29,911 nucleotides of DNA from Lachnospiraceae bacterium UBA3821 (GTDB taxonomy: Bacteria; Bacillota; Clostridia; Lachnospirales; Lachnospiraceae): positions 1,611 to 31,521 of the forward strand of contig DFDT01000054.1 in assembly GCA_002368865.1 (NCBI GenBank), read 5' to 3'. Shown here piece by piece: positions 22,661 to 29,911 of this stretch. The notes under the pieces are model-generated. The model was not told the origin of the DNA and did no database searches. It saw nothing but the letters and a program-made list of their open reading frames with translations. A program made the position numbers and the translations under genes. Position 1 is the stretch's first letter. Each line of letters opens with the position of its first letter.

Positions 22661-22689
22661 ATTGTTCCACAAACCCAAGAGAAATGCAA
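22661..22689 (-). promoter_or_regulatory. Candidate promoter of proA
   Basis: TTGCAT (22684-22689) and AACAAT (22661-22666) are 17 bases apart, each 4 of 6 to consensus. A small hairpin, CGGGA/TCCCG near 22629-22643, lies in the leader. The intergenic stretch is only 129 bases, and I see nothing else in it. Confidence 0.48.
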
Positions 22690-22730
22690 GTCATATCTTA
22701 CTCATAAAATACGCAAACAACCGAAGCTTC

Positions 22731-23708
22731 TCACAGGGTCTCCTTGAGTACCCGCATTACATTTCCATGCTGAAACTTATCCATAACCCTCTCCGAAAAG
22801 CCTGCTTTTTGCAGCGCTGCAAACAACCGCTCCATCTCCTCCGGATGCCGGATCTCCAGTTCTCCTTCGATTCCATCAAAATCCGTCCCAATGGCGATGA
22901 CCTCCTCGCCGCCCAGTCGATACATATGCTTTACATGGGCGATCATACGTTCTATGGTGGAATGTTCCGAAACGCCGTCTTTTTGCAGAAAAGCACCATA
23001 CAGATTCAATCCGGCAACACCTCCCTTTTCTGCCAGCACCTGTATCATCTCATCTGTCAGATTCCGCGGATGCGGTGACAGACTTCTGGCGTTGGAATGG
23101 GAAGCCACAAAGGGCTTTGCGGTAAGCTCTGCCACATCCCGGAAACCGCCGTCAGACAGATGAGACACATCTATGATGATCCCTTTTTGATTCATGAATT
23201 CGACCGCTTCTTTTCCAAACTTCGTCAACCCTTTTTGCATGCGTGCCGGATCTTTGGAATTCGGTGCTCCAAAACAGTTCTCATCGTTCCATGTCAGTGT
23301 GATCAGTCTGACTCCCTGCTCATAAAATCTCTGTAGCTTTGCAAAACTTCCGCTTACCGCGCGTCCGTCCTCCATAGTGAGAAACACAGACACTTTCCCC
23401 GCCGCTTTATTTGCCAAAAGCTCACCCGCACTTCTCGCGAAGGCGATCTCCTCAAAATGCGCCCGGATTGAATTAAGTAACAATTTTCTCAGTGCTTCAA
23501 AGTACTCCTGATCCGACGGTATTTTTCCCCAATGCGTTAAGCCGCCTTCCTCCCTTCTCGGGAAAAAGACGGCAAAAAACTGTGCCTCTGCTCCGGCCAT
23601 AATCAACCTTCTAAGATTGACATGTGTATTTTCAATCTTATAAATATCCGATACTTCCCTAAAAAAACCGTGCATCAACGTATCGCAATGCATATCAATG
23701 TATCCCAT
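22731..23708 (-). CDS. Membrane dipeptidase (renal dipeptidase) family M19 zinc peptidase
   Basis: 325-aa amidohydrolase-fold zinc enzyme cleaving dipeptides, in this family often including those with a D-residue at the C-terminal side. Likely metal ligands are visible: H7 and D9 in IDMHCDT, E113 in LTMEDG, H183 in DVSHLSD, and H204 in ASHSNARSLSPHPRN, with the later IGTDFDG aspartate. No signal peptide is present, so it acts in the cytoplasm. It follows the GNAT gene by 56 bases in the same direction and may process dipeptides brought in by the peptide importer, although that operon is distant. The ribosome site (GGAAG) is weak. Confidence 0.94.
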   Translation of the reverse strand: MGYIDMHCDTLMHGFFREVSDIYKIENTHVNLRRLIMAGAEAQFFAVFFPRREEGGLTHWGKIPSDQEYFEALRKLLLNSIRAHFEEIAFARSAGELLANKAAGKVSVFLTMEDGRAVSGSFAKLQRFYEQGVRLITLTWNDENCFGAPNSKDPARMQKGLTKFGKEAVEFMNQKGIIIDVSHLSDGGFRDVAELTAKPFVASHSNARSLSPHPRNLTDEMIQVLAEKGGVAGLNLYGAFLQKDGVSEHSTIERMIAHVKHMYRLGGEEVIAIGTDFDGIEGELEIRHPEEMERLFAALQKAGFSERVMDKFQHGNVMRVLKETL

Positions 23709-23764
23709 GTCATGATTCTTCCGGTCATGTTTTCTACATCATATACATTTTTTCACAAACTATG

Positions 23765-24277
23765 CTATAATTCCTTTTCCACCAGTACACAGGCAAATCC
23801 CAGCTGATTCTTCTGCGGCACATAGCCGTGTTTTCCCGCCTCACGGTCACCGTCAAAGTGATCTTCATACACTCTGGGATCGACCTCCGGATTCAGCACA
23901 TAACCCAATTTTTCATAAAACCCCTGGGCTCTGTCCTGGCTGTTGATCACCACATGCCGTATCCCGCTCTCTGCAATCCATTTCTCCGCTTCCCGAATGA
24001 GCAGACTGCCTGCTCCGCTTTTCTGAAATGCCCTGACTACACACACGCGGCCGATCTTGCCAATCCCTTTCTCGGGATATGTGATTCGGCATCCTGCCAC
24101 AGGTTTATGATCCTTTACCAATACCACTGCCTTGTAGTCATCATTGATCGGGTCGTCATGAGAGAACTCGCCCTCCAGCGGAATTCCCTGTCCAAAACAG
24201 AACGCATCCGTTCTTGCATAATCATATGCCTTGATCAGCCATGCAGGCGAATCCTTTGTCACTCTATATGCTTCCAT
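23765..24277 (-). CDS. GNAT family N-acetyltransferase
   Basis: 170-aa cytoplasmic acyl-CoA-dependent acetyltransferase. The acetyl-CoA motif A region reads GKIGRVCVVRAFQKSGAGSL, with GAG replacing the usual GxG step, and motif B includes GFYEKLGY. The C-terminal part (KHGYVPQKNQLGF) is not a shared motif I know. The substrate cannot be read; relatives act on amines, amino acids or antibiotics. AAAGG lies eight bases before the ATG. It has an extended -10 promoter of its own (24321-24329), downstream of the ABC cluster, and probably shares a transcript with the dipeptidase. Confidence 0.9.
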   Translation of the reverse strand: MEAYRVTKDSPAWLIKAYDYARTDAFCFGQGIPLEGEFSHDDPINDDYKAVVLVKDHKPVAGCRITYPEKGIGKIGRVCVVRAFQKSGAGSLLIREAEKWIAESGIRHVVINSQDRAQGFYEKLGYVLNPEVDPRVYEDHFDGDREAGKHGYVPQKNQLGFACVLVEKEL

Positions 24278-24320
24278 CTCTACTGCCTTTCTGTTTATAT
24301 CATAGTATACCGATAGGAAT

Positions 24321-24329
24321 ATTATATCA
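24321..24329 (-). promoter_or_regulatory. Extended -10 promoter of the acetyltransferase gene
   Basis: On the minus strand TGATATAAT gives a perfect TATAAT (24321-24326) with TG one base upstream. No good -35 is visible. It lies 44 bases before the start codon, in the 93-base gap after the ABC cluster. Confidence 0.5.
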
Positions 24330-24370
24330 CTATAAAATACAAAATGGAAGTCTTTTAAAAAAAATAATCT

Positions 24371-25159
24371 TTACACCGACAAAAGAATCCTGTCATTGTC
24401 CAGCTTTTTCCCGGCTCCCGCCCGGAATTTCTCCATCAGGCTCTCCACCGTCAGGTTTTTGCGCTCCTCACCCTCCACGTCATAGACAATGCCGCCGTCA
24501 TCCATCATAAGCGTTCGATTGCCCAGGTCCAATGCGTTCTGCATATTGTGTGTCACCATAAGTGTTGTGATCTTATGCTCCCGTACAATCTCGTCTGTGA
24601 TCTTCAACACTTTCTCCGCCGTAGCCGGATCTAACGCCGCCGTATGTTCATCCAAAAGCAGCAGCTTCGGCGGAACCATCGTCGCCATGAGCAGCGTCAA
24701 TGCCTGTCTCTGTCCTCCCGACAAAAGCCCTACCGGATGCGTCATGCGGTCCTCTAGCCCGATCTCCAGTCTGGAGAGCTGTTCCCTGAATTTCTTTCTG
24801 TCCTTTGCCGTCATATGGGACAGCCAGCCTCCCGAGCCTGCTGCCAACGCCAGATTCTCCTCTATGGTCATCCCCGGCGCGCTCCCGCGCATAGGATCCT
24901 GATACAGTCTGCCGATGTCCTTCGCCCGGATGTGCTGCGGCAAAAAAGTAATATCCTTGCCGCCCAGTTCAATCCGTCCGCTGTCGGTCAGAAAATCCCC
25001 GCAGATGGCATTAAAAAGAGTAGACTTTCCTGCCCCGTTGGAACCGATGATCGTGGCAAAATCTCCGGGTTTTAAGTGCAGCGATAATTCCCGGATCGCC
25101 TTTTTTTCATTCACGGTTCCGGGATTAAAGGTCTTGGATATGGATGTGATTTTAAGCAT
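24371..25159 (-). CDS. TrpXYZ-type ABC importer ATPase, copy 1
   Basis: 262-aa ATPase of a PF04392-type importer. It has the Walker A GSNGAGKS, the signature LSGGQRQALTL, Walker B LLLLDEH and the switch histidine in VTHNMQ. The FNPGTVNEKKAIRELSLHLKPGDF opening and the H residue replacing the usual P after Walker B (LLDEHTAALD) are shared with copy 2. The start at 25159 (MLKIT) has GGAGG nine bases upstream; it overlaps the permease stop by eight bases (ATGCTTAA), implying coupled translation. A longer frame upstream starts inside the permease and is not used. Confidence 0.93.
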   Translation of the reverse strand: MLKITSISKTFNPGTVNEKKAIRELSLHLKPGDFATIIGSNGAGKSTLFNAICGDFLTDSGRIELGGKDITFLPQHIRAKDIGRLYQDPMRGSAPGMTIEENLALAAGSGGWLSHMTAKDRKKFREQLSRLEIGLEDRMTHPVGLLSGGQRQALTLLMATMVPPKLLLLDEHTAALDPATAEKVLKITDEIVREHKITTLMVTHNMQNALDLGNRTLMMDDGGIVYDVEGEERKNLTVESLMEKFRAGAGKKLDNDRILLSV

Positions 25160-26114
25160 CTCCTCCCGCCTCCTTTTCCATTTCCCCGGTGCTTCGCACA
25201 CGCCCGGCCCCCAGCCTCCGCCTGATCGTAGGCCACTGCTTCTTCAGGTACGGAACCGAGATTGCCAGGATGACGATCACGGACGATACAAACTTCAGCA
25301 TAAATGCCGGCATATGGAACCGCAGAGCAATCGTATAGACCAGCCGGAAAATAAATGCCCCCAGCACAACGCCCACCGCTCTGGTGAAGATTCCTCCTCT
25401 GCCCAGTACCGTTCCTCCGATCAGCAGCGATGCCAGTGCCACCGTCAGCATACCGGTTCCGATATTGATGTCCACCGATTTCTGCGACTGCGCCAGCAGA
25501 CATCCTGAAAGCCCGGTAAACGCATTTGCCACGCAAAGTCCCACCGTAGTCGTAAACACCGGATTGATAGAAGAAGACTTCACCATATCCGGATTGTTCC
25601 CCGTAGCACGGATGGCCAGCCCCAGCCTGGTATTCAGGAAAAATACCAGAAAGCCCACGACCGCAGCCACCGCAAGGAACGCCACCGCCAAGGTAGAATA
25701 TCCCTTGCAGGGAGTCTTTGCCAGCAATCCCTTCATCAACGTAAACACTGTCGTCGTCTTATTCATATTCAGCAGGGACGACCCACCCATCACGGCAATG
25801 TTCACCGAATAAAGCGCGGTATTCACAATGATCCCAGCCAACAGACTGTCGATTCCCATCCGGGTCTGCAGCAGAGCCGTCACCAGCCCGGAACACATTC
25901 CTGCCCCCATGGCTGCCGCGATCGACAGATATGGGTGCCCGGAGATGGCCACCACAGCGCCCACCGCGGCCCCCAATGTAAAACAGCCGTCTGTAGACAG
26001 ATCACATACATTTAACATGGTATAACTCAAAAAAAGTGCCAATACAGTCAAAGAACAGATCAGCCCTAATTCCAGGGCTGTCTGTCCAAGTGTAAGTGCA
26101 GTTGATAGATTCAC
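25152..26114 (-). CDS. TrpXYZ-type ABC importer permease, copy 1
   Basis: 320-aa membrane permease of the branched-chain-like BPD_transp_2 type found with PF04392 binding proteins. It has about eight hydrophobic helices, the conserved LNVCDLSTDGCFTLGAAVGA entry, GLVTALLQTRMGIDSLLAGI and the cytoplasmic coupling stretch GLAIRATGNNPDMVKSSSIN. The start is GTG at 26114 with GGAGG six bases upstream; no in-frame ATG is near. It follows the binding-protein gene after 24 bases. The C-terminus (residues 285-320) is basic and lacks helices. Confidence 0.93.
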   Translation of the reverse strand: MNLSTALTLGQTALELGLICSLTVLALFLSYTMLNVCDLSTDGCFTLGAAVGAVVAISGHPYLSIAAAMGAGMCSGLVTALLQTRMGIDSLLAGIIVNTALYSVNIAVMGGSSLLNMNKTTTVFTLMKGLLAKTPCKGYSTLAVAFLAVAAVVGFLVFFLNTRLGLAIRATGNNPDMVKSSSINPVFTTTVGLCVANAFTGLSGCLLAQSQKSVDINIGTGMLTVALASLLIGGTVLGRGGIFTRAVGVVLGAFIFRLVYTIALRFHMPAFMLKFVSSVIVILAISVPYLKKQWPTIRRRLGAGRVRSTGEMEKEAGGDA

Positions 26115-26138
26115 GTCGCACCTCCGTCCGATTCTGTT

Positions 26139-27266
26139 TTACTGAAAGCTCTCCGCCGTAGTGATTTCCTGTACCTTTGTACAATAAGGCGCAAACGCCG
26201 TCTTAATGGTTTCAAAGTCAAAGCCCACCGCTGCACAGGTCTCGGTATTTACAGTGGCAGTACCGTTGTCAAACGTCCTCACTGCCGTCGTAGCAGGATC
26301 CGCACCGTTCACCAGCACATCCACGATCATATCGGCAGTTTCTCTTCCAAGGTTTGCGTAGTCCACACCATATCCCAGGAACGCACCATTCAGTGCGAAA
26401 GAATCCGCACCGGTATAATGTGGGATCTTCGCGTCCGCCAATGTCTCATAAATGGAAAGTTCAGCCGTCATGATCGTATTGTCCGTAGGGGTGAAGATTG
26501 CATCCACGCCGTCCGTTACAAACGCCTGCGCCGCCAGAAGCACTTCATCATTTGTGGTTCCGGTGTGCTCTACATATGCAATCCCTTTTTTGTCCAGATA
26601 ATCCTTTGCAGAAGCGATCGCACCGGTAGAAGCATCCTGTCCCAGATCGTACAACAAACCAATCTTATCCGCATCGGGATTTGCCGCAAAGATCAGATTC
26701 ATGATCGCTGTCGTGTCCAGGTAGTCGCTGGTGCCCGTCACATTTGCACCGGGTGCCTCCATAGACTCTACCAGCCCTGCGCCTACAGGGTCCGACACTG
26801 CCGCGAAGATCACCGGCGTCTTGCTCTCCTCTGTGGCAGCCTGCATCGCCATGGCAACCGGCGTAGCCACGCCCACCATCAGATCCACCTGATCCGCCTC
26901 AAAGTTGGAAATGATCTGGTTCATAACCGCTGCATCTGTGTTACAGTTATCCAGGGAAACCTGGAATGTCACACCCTTCTCAGCGCCTGCCTCGGCAAGC
27001 CTTGCCTGAATATTTTCCACAATCTGATTCAGCGAAGCGTCGTCCACATAATTGCAGATACCCACTTTATATACCGTGCCTGCCGCTCCTGTGTTATTTT
27101 CTGTGGAATCAGCTATGGACTGCTGCGCCGTGCTACTCTGCGTGCTGCTCCCCTGCTCCTGCGCGCCACAACCAGCAAGTCCCATGGTCATTCCCATAGT
27201 CATCGCAGCTGCCATAACAACCGTAGCAATCCTTTTTCCATTTATCCTGTTACTTGACCTTCTCAT
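26139..27266 (-). CDS. TrpX-type ABC importer substrate-binding lipoprotein, copy 1
   Basis: 375-aa lipoprotein of the PF04392 family. The signal peptide ends in a lipobox with Cys33 (GLAGC), then a Ser/Gln-rich linker to about residue 63. The ligand-binding core begins VYKVGICNYVDDASLNQI and contains the periplasmic-binding folds with VFAAVSDPVGAGLV-type (IFAAVSDPVGAG) and FTPTDNTIM signatures; the C-terminus resembles the family. Known relatives take up tryptophan or other aromatic or nucleoside-like compounds; the ligand here is not evident. GAGGAG lies about eight bases before ATG. It is the third-from-last gene of the cassette, 35 bases after the copy-2 ATPase, with no visible terminator between them. 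Confidence 0.92.
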   Translation of the reverse strand: MRRSSNRINGKRIATVVMAAAMTMGMTMGLAGCGAQEQGSSTQSSTAQQSIADSTENNTGAAGTVYKVGICNYVDDASLNQIVENIQARLAEAGAEKGVTFQVSLDNCNTDAAVMNQIISNFEADQVDLMVGVATPVAMAMQAATEESKTPVIFAAVSDPVGAGLVESMEAPGANVTGTSDYLDTTAIMNLIFAANPDADKIGLLYDLGQDASTGAIASAKDYLDKKGIAYVEHTGTTNDEVLLAAQAFVTDGVDAIFTPTDNTIMTAELSIYETLADAKIPHYTGADSFALNGAFLGYGVDYANLGRETADMIVDVLVNGADPATTAVRTFDNGTATVNTETCAAVGFDFETIKTAFAPYCTKVQEITTAESFQ

Positions 27267-27301
27267 CTTTTCTCTCCTCTTTCATCAACATAAATTTAGT
27301 G

Positions 27302-28096
27302 TCAATTCAGCATCATCCTGTCGTTGGCAAATTCTCCGCCACTGGCCTCCTCAAATTTAGCAAGCAGGTCTTTGACATGCAGCCCTTTTTTCTCCTCGCC
27401 CTTCACATCGTAAATAATACGCCCTTCATGCATCATGATCAGACGATTCCCATGCGCAATGGCATCCTTCATATTGTGCGTGATCATCACCGTTGTCAGA
27501 TTGTCTTTCTGCACGATCCGCTCCGTTGCCTCCAGCACCTTGGCCGCAGTCTTAGGATCCAAGGCAGCGGTATGTTCATCCAAAAGTAAAATTTTCGGTT
27601 TTTTCAAAGTTGCCATAAGCAGCGTCAATGCCTGCCTCTGCCCGCCGGAGAGCAAGCCCACTTTTGTCGTCAGGCGATCTTCCAGTCCCAGCTCCAGGAT
27701 TTTCAGGCTCTCCCTGTACTCCTCCCGCTCTTTCGCCGTAATGCCTGCGCGCAGCCCTCTGGGCTGTCCCCTTCTGGCCGCCAGCGCAAGATTCTCTTCA
27801 ATCTGCATACTGGCTGCAGTACCTGTCATGGGATCCTGGAACACCCTTCCCAAAAATGCAGCCCGCTTGTGCTCCGCCAGCCTGGTCACATCTTTACCGT
27901 CGATCACGATACTGCCTTTGTCCACAAACCAGGTTCCGGCAATGGCGTTCAGCGTAGTGGATTTTCCCGCGCCATTTCCGCCGATCACTGTCACAAAATC
28001 CCCCGGCTCCAAATGCAGATCCAGGCCGTTTAAAGCCGCTTTCTCATTCACGGTTCCCGCATTAAAAGTCTTGTAAATGGAATTCAGTTTAAGCAT
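27302..28096 (-). CDS. TrpXYZ-type ABC importer ATPase, copy 2
   Basis: 264-aa ATPase closely related to copy 1, sharing the whole architecture: FNAGTVNEKAALNGLDLHLEPGDF, Walker A GGNGAGKS, LSGGQRQALTL, LLLLDEHTAALDP and VITHNMKDA. The start at 28096 (MLKLN) has GGAGG eight bases upstream. It overlaps the permease stop by eight bases with the same ATGCTTAA junction as copy 1. The upstream frame (nine extra residues) lies in the permease C-terminus. A short insertion RRGQPRGLRAGI separates it from copy 1 around residues 115-126. Confidence 0.93.
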   Translation of the reverse strand: MLKLNSIYKTFNAGTVNEKAALNGLDLHLEPGDFVTVIGGNGAGKSTTLNAIAGTWFVDKGSIVIDGKDVTRLAEHKRAAFLGRVFQDPMTGTAASMQIEENLALAARRGQPRGLRAGITAKEREEYRESLKILELGLEDRLTTKVGLLSGGQRQALTLLMATLKKPKILLLDEHTAALDPKTAAKVLEATERIVQKDNLTTVMITHNMKDAIAHGNRLIMMHEGRIIYDVKGEEKKGLHVKDLLAKFEEASGGEFANDRMMLN

Positions 28097-29000
28097 TTCC
28101 GGCACCTCCTTTTCTCTTTGCATTCAAATGAGGTATTGCCAAAAATACCGCAACAATCGCAGCGGAAACCAGCTTCAGATCATTCGCATTCAATCCCAGC
28201 CATAGCACGACCTGTAATACCAGATAATAGATCACGCCGCCAAAAGCCACAAATGCAAGCTTGAAAGCAAAATTACTTTGTATTTTTCCAAACAGCACCT
28301 GTGAGATGATGACCGCAGCAAGCCCGATCACGATAGCGCCTCGCCCCGCATTGATATCTGCAAATCCCTGATACTGGGCATACAGTCCACTGGCAAACGC
28401 CACAATGCCGTTGCTGATCATCAGTCCCAAAATTTTGGTCACATCTGTGTTGATCCCCTGAGCCCTGGACATATTGGGGTTTGAACCTGTAGCGCGGATA
28501 GCGGACCCAATCTCCGTACCAAAAAACCAATATAAAACTGCGATCAGCACCACAATGATCACCGCAACGATCAAGATGGTATTTCGATATACCGGAACAT
28601 TCTTGATATAACGCAGGGAAACCAGAAGATGATACTTATCTACGTTAATTGCCTGATTTGCCTTATTGTCCATGATCCGCAGATTGATGGAGTACAGGCC
28701 TAACTGCGAAAGGATTCCTGCCAAAATGGCAGGGATCCCCATAAAAGTGTGTAAGAAACCCGTGACGAATCCGGCAAGCATTCCCACCAAAAACGCCACT
28801 GCAAGGGCAACCCACACAGGATACCCCTTTAACATTAACATGATACAGACAGCTCCTCCGGTACACATGGTACCGTCCACGGTCAGATCGGCCAGATCCA
28901 AAAGTTTATAAGTGATGTAAACGCCAATGGCCATAATGCCCCAGATCAGCCCTTGTGCCACAGCACCCGGAAGCGCCGTCAATAAATTCATAATATTCAC
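28089..29000 (-). CDS. TrpXYZ-type ABC importer permease, copy 2
   Basis: 303-aa permease of the same family as copy 1, with about eight hydrophobic helices, YKLLDLADLTVDGTMCTGGA, GFVTGFLHTFMGIPAILAGI and the coupling segment GSAIRATGSNPNMSRAQGIN. Similarity to copy 1 is clear but far from identity, so the duplication is old. The start is GTG at 29000 with GGGAGG eight bases upstream; the next in-frame ATG (fourth codon) lies 17 bases from that site. It follows the binding-protein stop after 17 bases. Confidence 0.93.
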   Translation of the reverse strand: MNIMNLLTALPGAVAQGLIWGIMAIGVYITYKLLDLADLTVDGTMCTGGAVCIMLMLKGYPVWVALAVAFLVGMLAGFVTGFLHTFMGIPAILAGILSQLGLYSINLRIMDNKANQAINVDKYHLLVSLRYIKNVPVYRNTILIVAVIIVVLIAVLYWFFGTEIGSAIRATGSNPNMSRAQGINTDVTKILGLMISNGIVAFASGLYAQYQGFADINAGRGAIVIGLAAVIISQVLFGKIQSNFAFKLAFVAFGGVIYYLVLQVVLWLGLNANDLKLVSAAIVAVFLAIPHLNAKRKGGAGNA

Positions 29001-29017
29001 GGATCATTCCTCCCAAA

Positions 29018-29911
29018 TTATTCCGCGATCGCTACATAGCCCTCTGGAATCTGAATATTCATAGCCTCACATCTGGATGCGACATATTTCTTGGTCACAT
29101 TCGGTGCATATTGGATCTCCATAGTGGATACATCAGCACCATTCACCAACACTTCATAAGCCATCAGACCGGTCTGATATCCCAAGTCATAATAACTGAT
29201 AGAAAGGGTCGCCACGCCGCATCCCGCGCAAATTCCCTCTTCTCCTGCAACCACAGGAATCTTCGCAGGCTCACAGATATTGTTGATTACCTCAGTCGCT
29301 GCCGCTGCCGCATTATCTGTAGGAATATAGATCACATCCACATTTGCCACCGCATTGGTACATACAGAAGCGATATCGTTAGAATCGGCAAACGCATATT
29401 CCTGGCAGGTATACCCCAACTTTTTCAATGCCTCACTCATCACCTGGATCTGATATACAGAGTTAGCCTCCGCCGAACAATAGATCATACCCACAGTCTT
29501 TGCATCCGGGAACAGTTCCTTCAAAAGCTGTGCCTGCTCCTCCAAAGGTGCCAAATCAGAGGTGCCGGAAATATTGGACCCGGTGGTTCCTGTCCAATTG
29601 TCGATCTGCAGTGCCGTCGCATAATCCGTAACGGAAGTTCCCAAGATTGGAATCTGATTTGTTGCGGCTGCTGATGCCTGAAGTGGCGCCGTCGCATTTG
29701 CTAGTATCAGATCCACATTGGAAGATACAAACTGGTTGGCAATGGTTGCACAGGTCGCGGAATCTCCCGAAGCATTCTGCTCATCAAAAGTCACCTGGCT
29801 TCCCAGTTTCTCTGTCAAAGCTGTCTTGAAACCGTTTGTCGCAGCATCCAGAGCCTCATGCTGTACCAGCTGACAGATACCGACTCTGTAGGTCTTTCCG
29901 CCGGTTCCTGT
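29018..29911 (-). CDS. TrpX-type ABC importer substrate-binding protein, copy 2 (cut by window edge)
   Basis: C-terminal 297 residues; the signal peptide and the start lie beyond 29911. The frame is open to the edge and the incoming residues TYRVGICQLVQHEALDAA match the start of the PF04392 binding core, so only the signal sequence and linker (about 50-60 residues) are missing. The frame continues through GTSVTDYATALQ, NISGTSDLAPLEEQAQLLKE and IPTDNAAAAATEVINNI. It differs much from copy 1, so the two importers may prefer different ligands. It is the earliest gene of the six-gene cassette seen here; any leader or T-box of the operon would lie outside. Confidence 0.92.
   Translation of the reverse strand, partial: TGTGGKTYRVGICQLVQHEALDAATNGFKTALTEKLGSQVTFDEQNASGDSATCATIANQFVSSNVDLILANATAPLQASAAATNQIPILGTSVTDYATALQIDNWTGTTGSNISGTSDLAPLEEQAQLLKELFPDAKTVGMIYCSAEANSVYQIQVMSEALKKLGYTCQEYAFADSNDIASVCTNAVANVDVIYIPTDNAAAAATEVINNICEPAKIPVVAGEEGICAGCGVATLSISYYDLGYQTGLMAYEVLVNGADVSTMEIQYAPNVTKKYVASRCEAMNIQIPEGYVAIAE

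Noticed and set aside
24278..24370. Terminator after the ABC cassette
   Set aside because: The minus-strand T-run near 24352-24365 has no convincing hairpin in front of it, so none is called.
27267..27301. T-box or riboswitch between the two ABC cassettes
   Set aside because: The gap is 35 bases and holds only the ribosome site, too short for a leader element.
1..29911. Prophage, insertion sequence, CRISPR array, tRNA or rRNA genes
   Set aside because: No transposase, integrase, phage structural gene, regularly spaced repeats or RNA-gene patterns were seen on either strand.

Overview
The window looks like a chromosomal segment from a spore-forming member of the Clostridia, most likely Lachnospiraceae. 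The reasons are the near-50% GC, strong GGAGG ribosome sites, a T-box-controlled valS, sporulation genes of the SpoVA channel, and several families common in Lachnospiraceae (DUF5721, DUF975/CmpB-type membrane protein, DegV, PF04392 ABC systems). I see no rRNA, tRNA, CRISPR array, insertion sequence or prophage. Most genes lie on the minus strand, so the text below follows their reading direction.

Layout. 1-520: start of valS behind a complete T-box leader with its own promoter. 526-1782: an unrecognised 418-aa protein. 1955-4793: a GGDEF diguanylate cyclase, a DegV lipid-binding protein and a DUF5721 protein. 4828-7180: a rearranged SpoVA cluster reading spoVAD, a small unknown gene, ridA, spoVAE. 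spoVAC is absent, and forespore (sigma-G-like) promoter matches precede both spoVAD and spoVAE. 7390-10137: a P2A calcium ATPase. 10260-11660: a soluble chemoreceptor with a zinc-binding CZB domain. 11737-16869: a complete oligopeptide/dipeptide ABC operon (binding lipoprotein, two permeases, fused double ATPase). 16914-19214: a PadR repressor gene, with two palindromic operators in its promoter, translationally coupled to an unusual flavodoxin-SCP2-membrane fusion. 19299-19698: HU. 19741-22689: proA followed by a DUF975/CmpB membrane protein. 22731-24329: a GNAT acetyltransferase and an M19 dipeptidase. 24371-29911: two tandem copies of a TrpXYZ-type ABC importer (binding protein, permease, ATPase), the first-transcribed binding protein being cut by the window edge.

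How they fit together. The right half is rich in nutrient uptake: two PF04392 importers, a peptide importer, a dipeptidase and proline synthesis. The left half mixes translation (valS), signalling (GGDEF, chemoreceptor) and sporulation. The least ordinary parts are the PadR-flavodoxin-SCP2-membrane operon, the split SpoVA cluster with ridA inside it and an AT-rich palindromic insertion inside spoVAD, and the duplicated ABC cassette that keeps an identical 8-bp gene overlap in both copies. Nothing here proves a new system; the PadR operon is the best candidate for an undescribed one.
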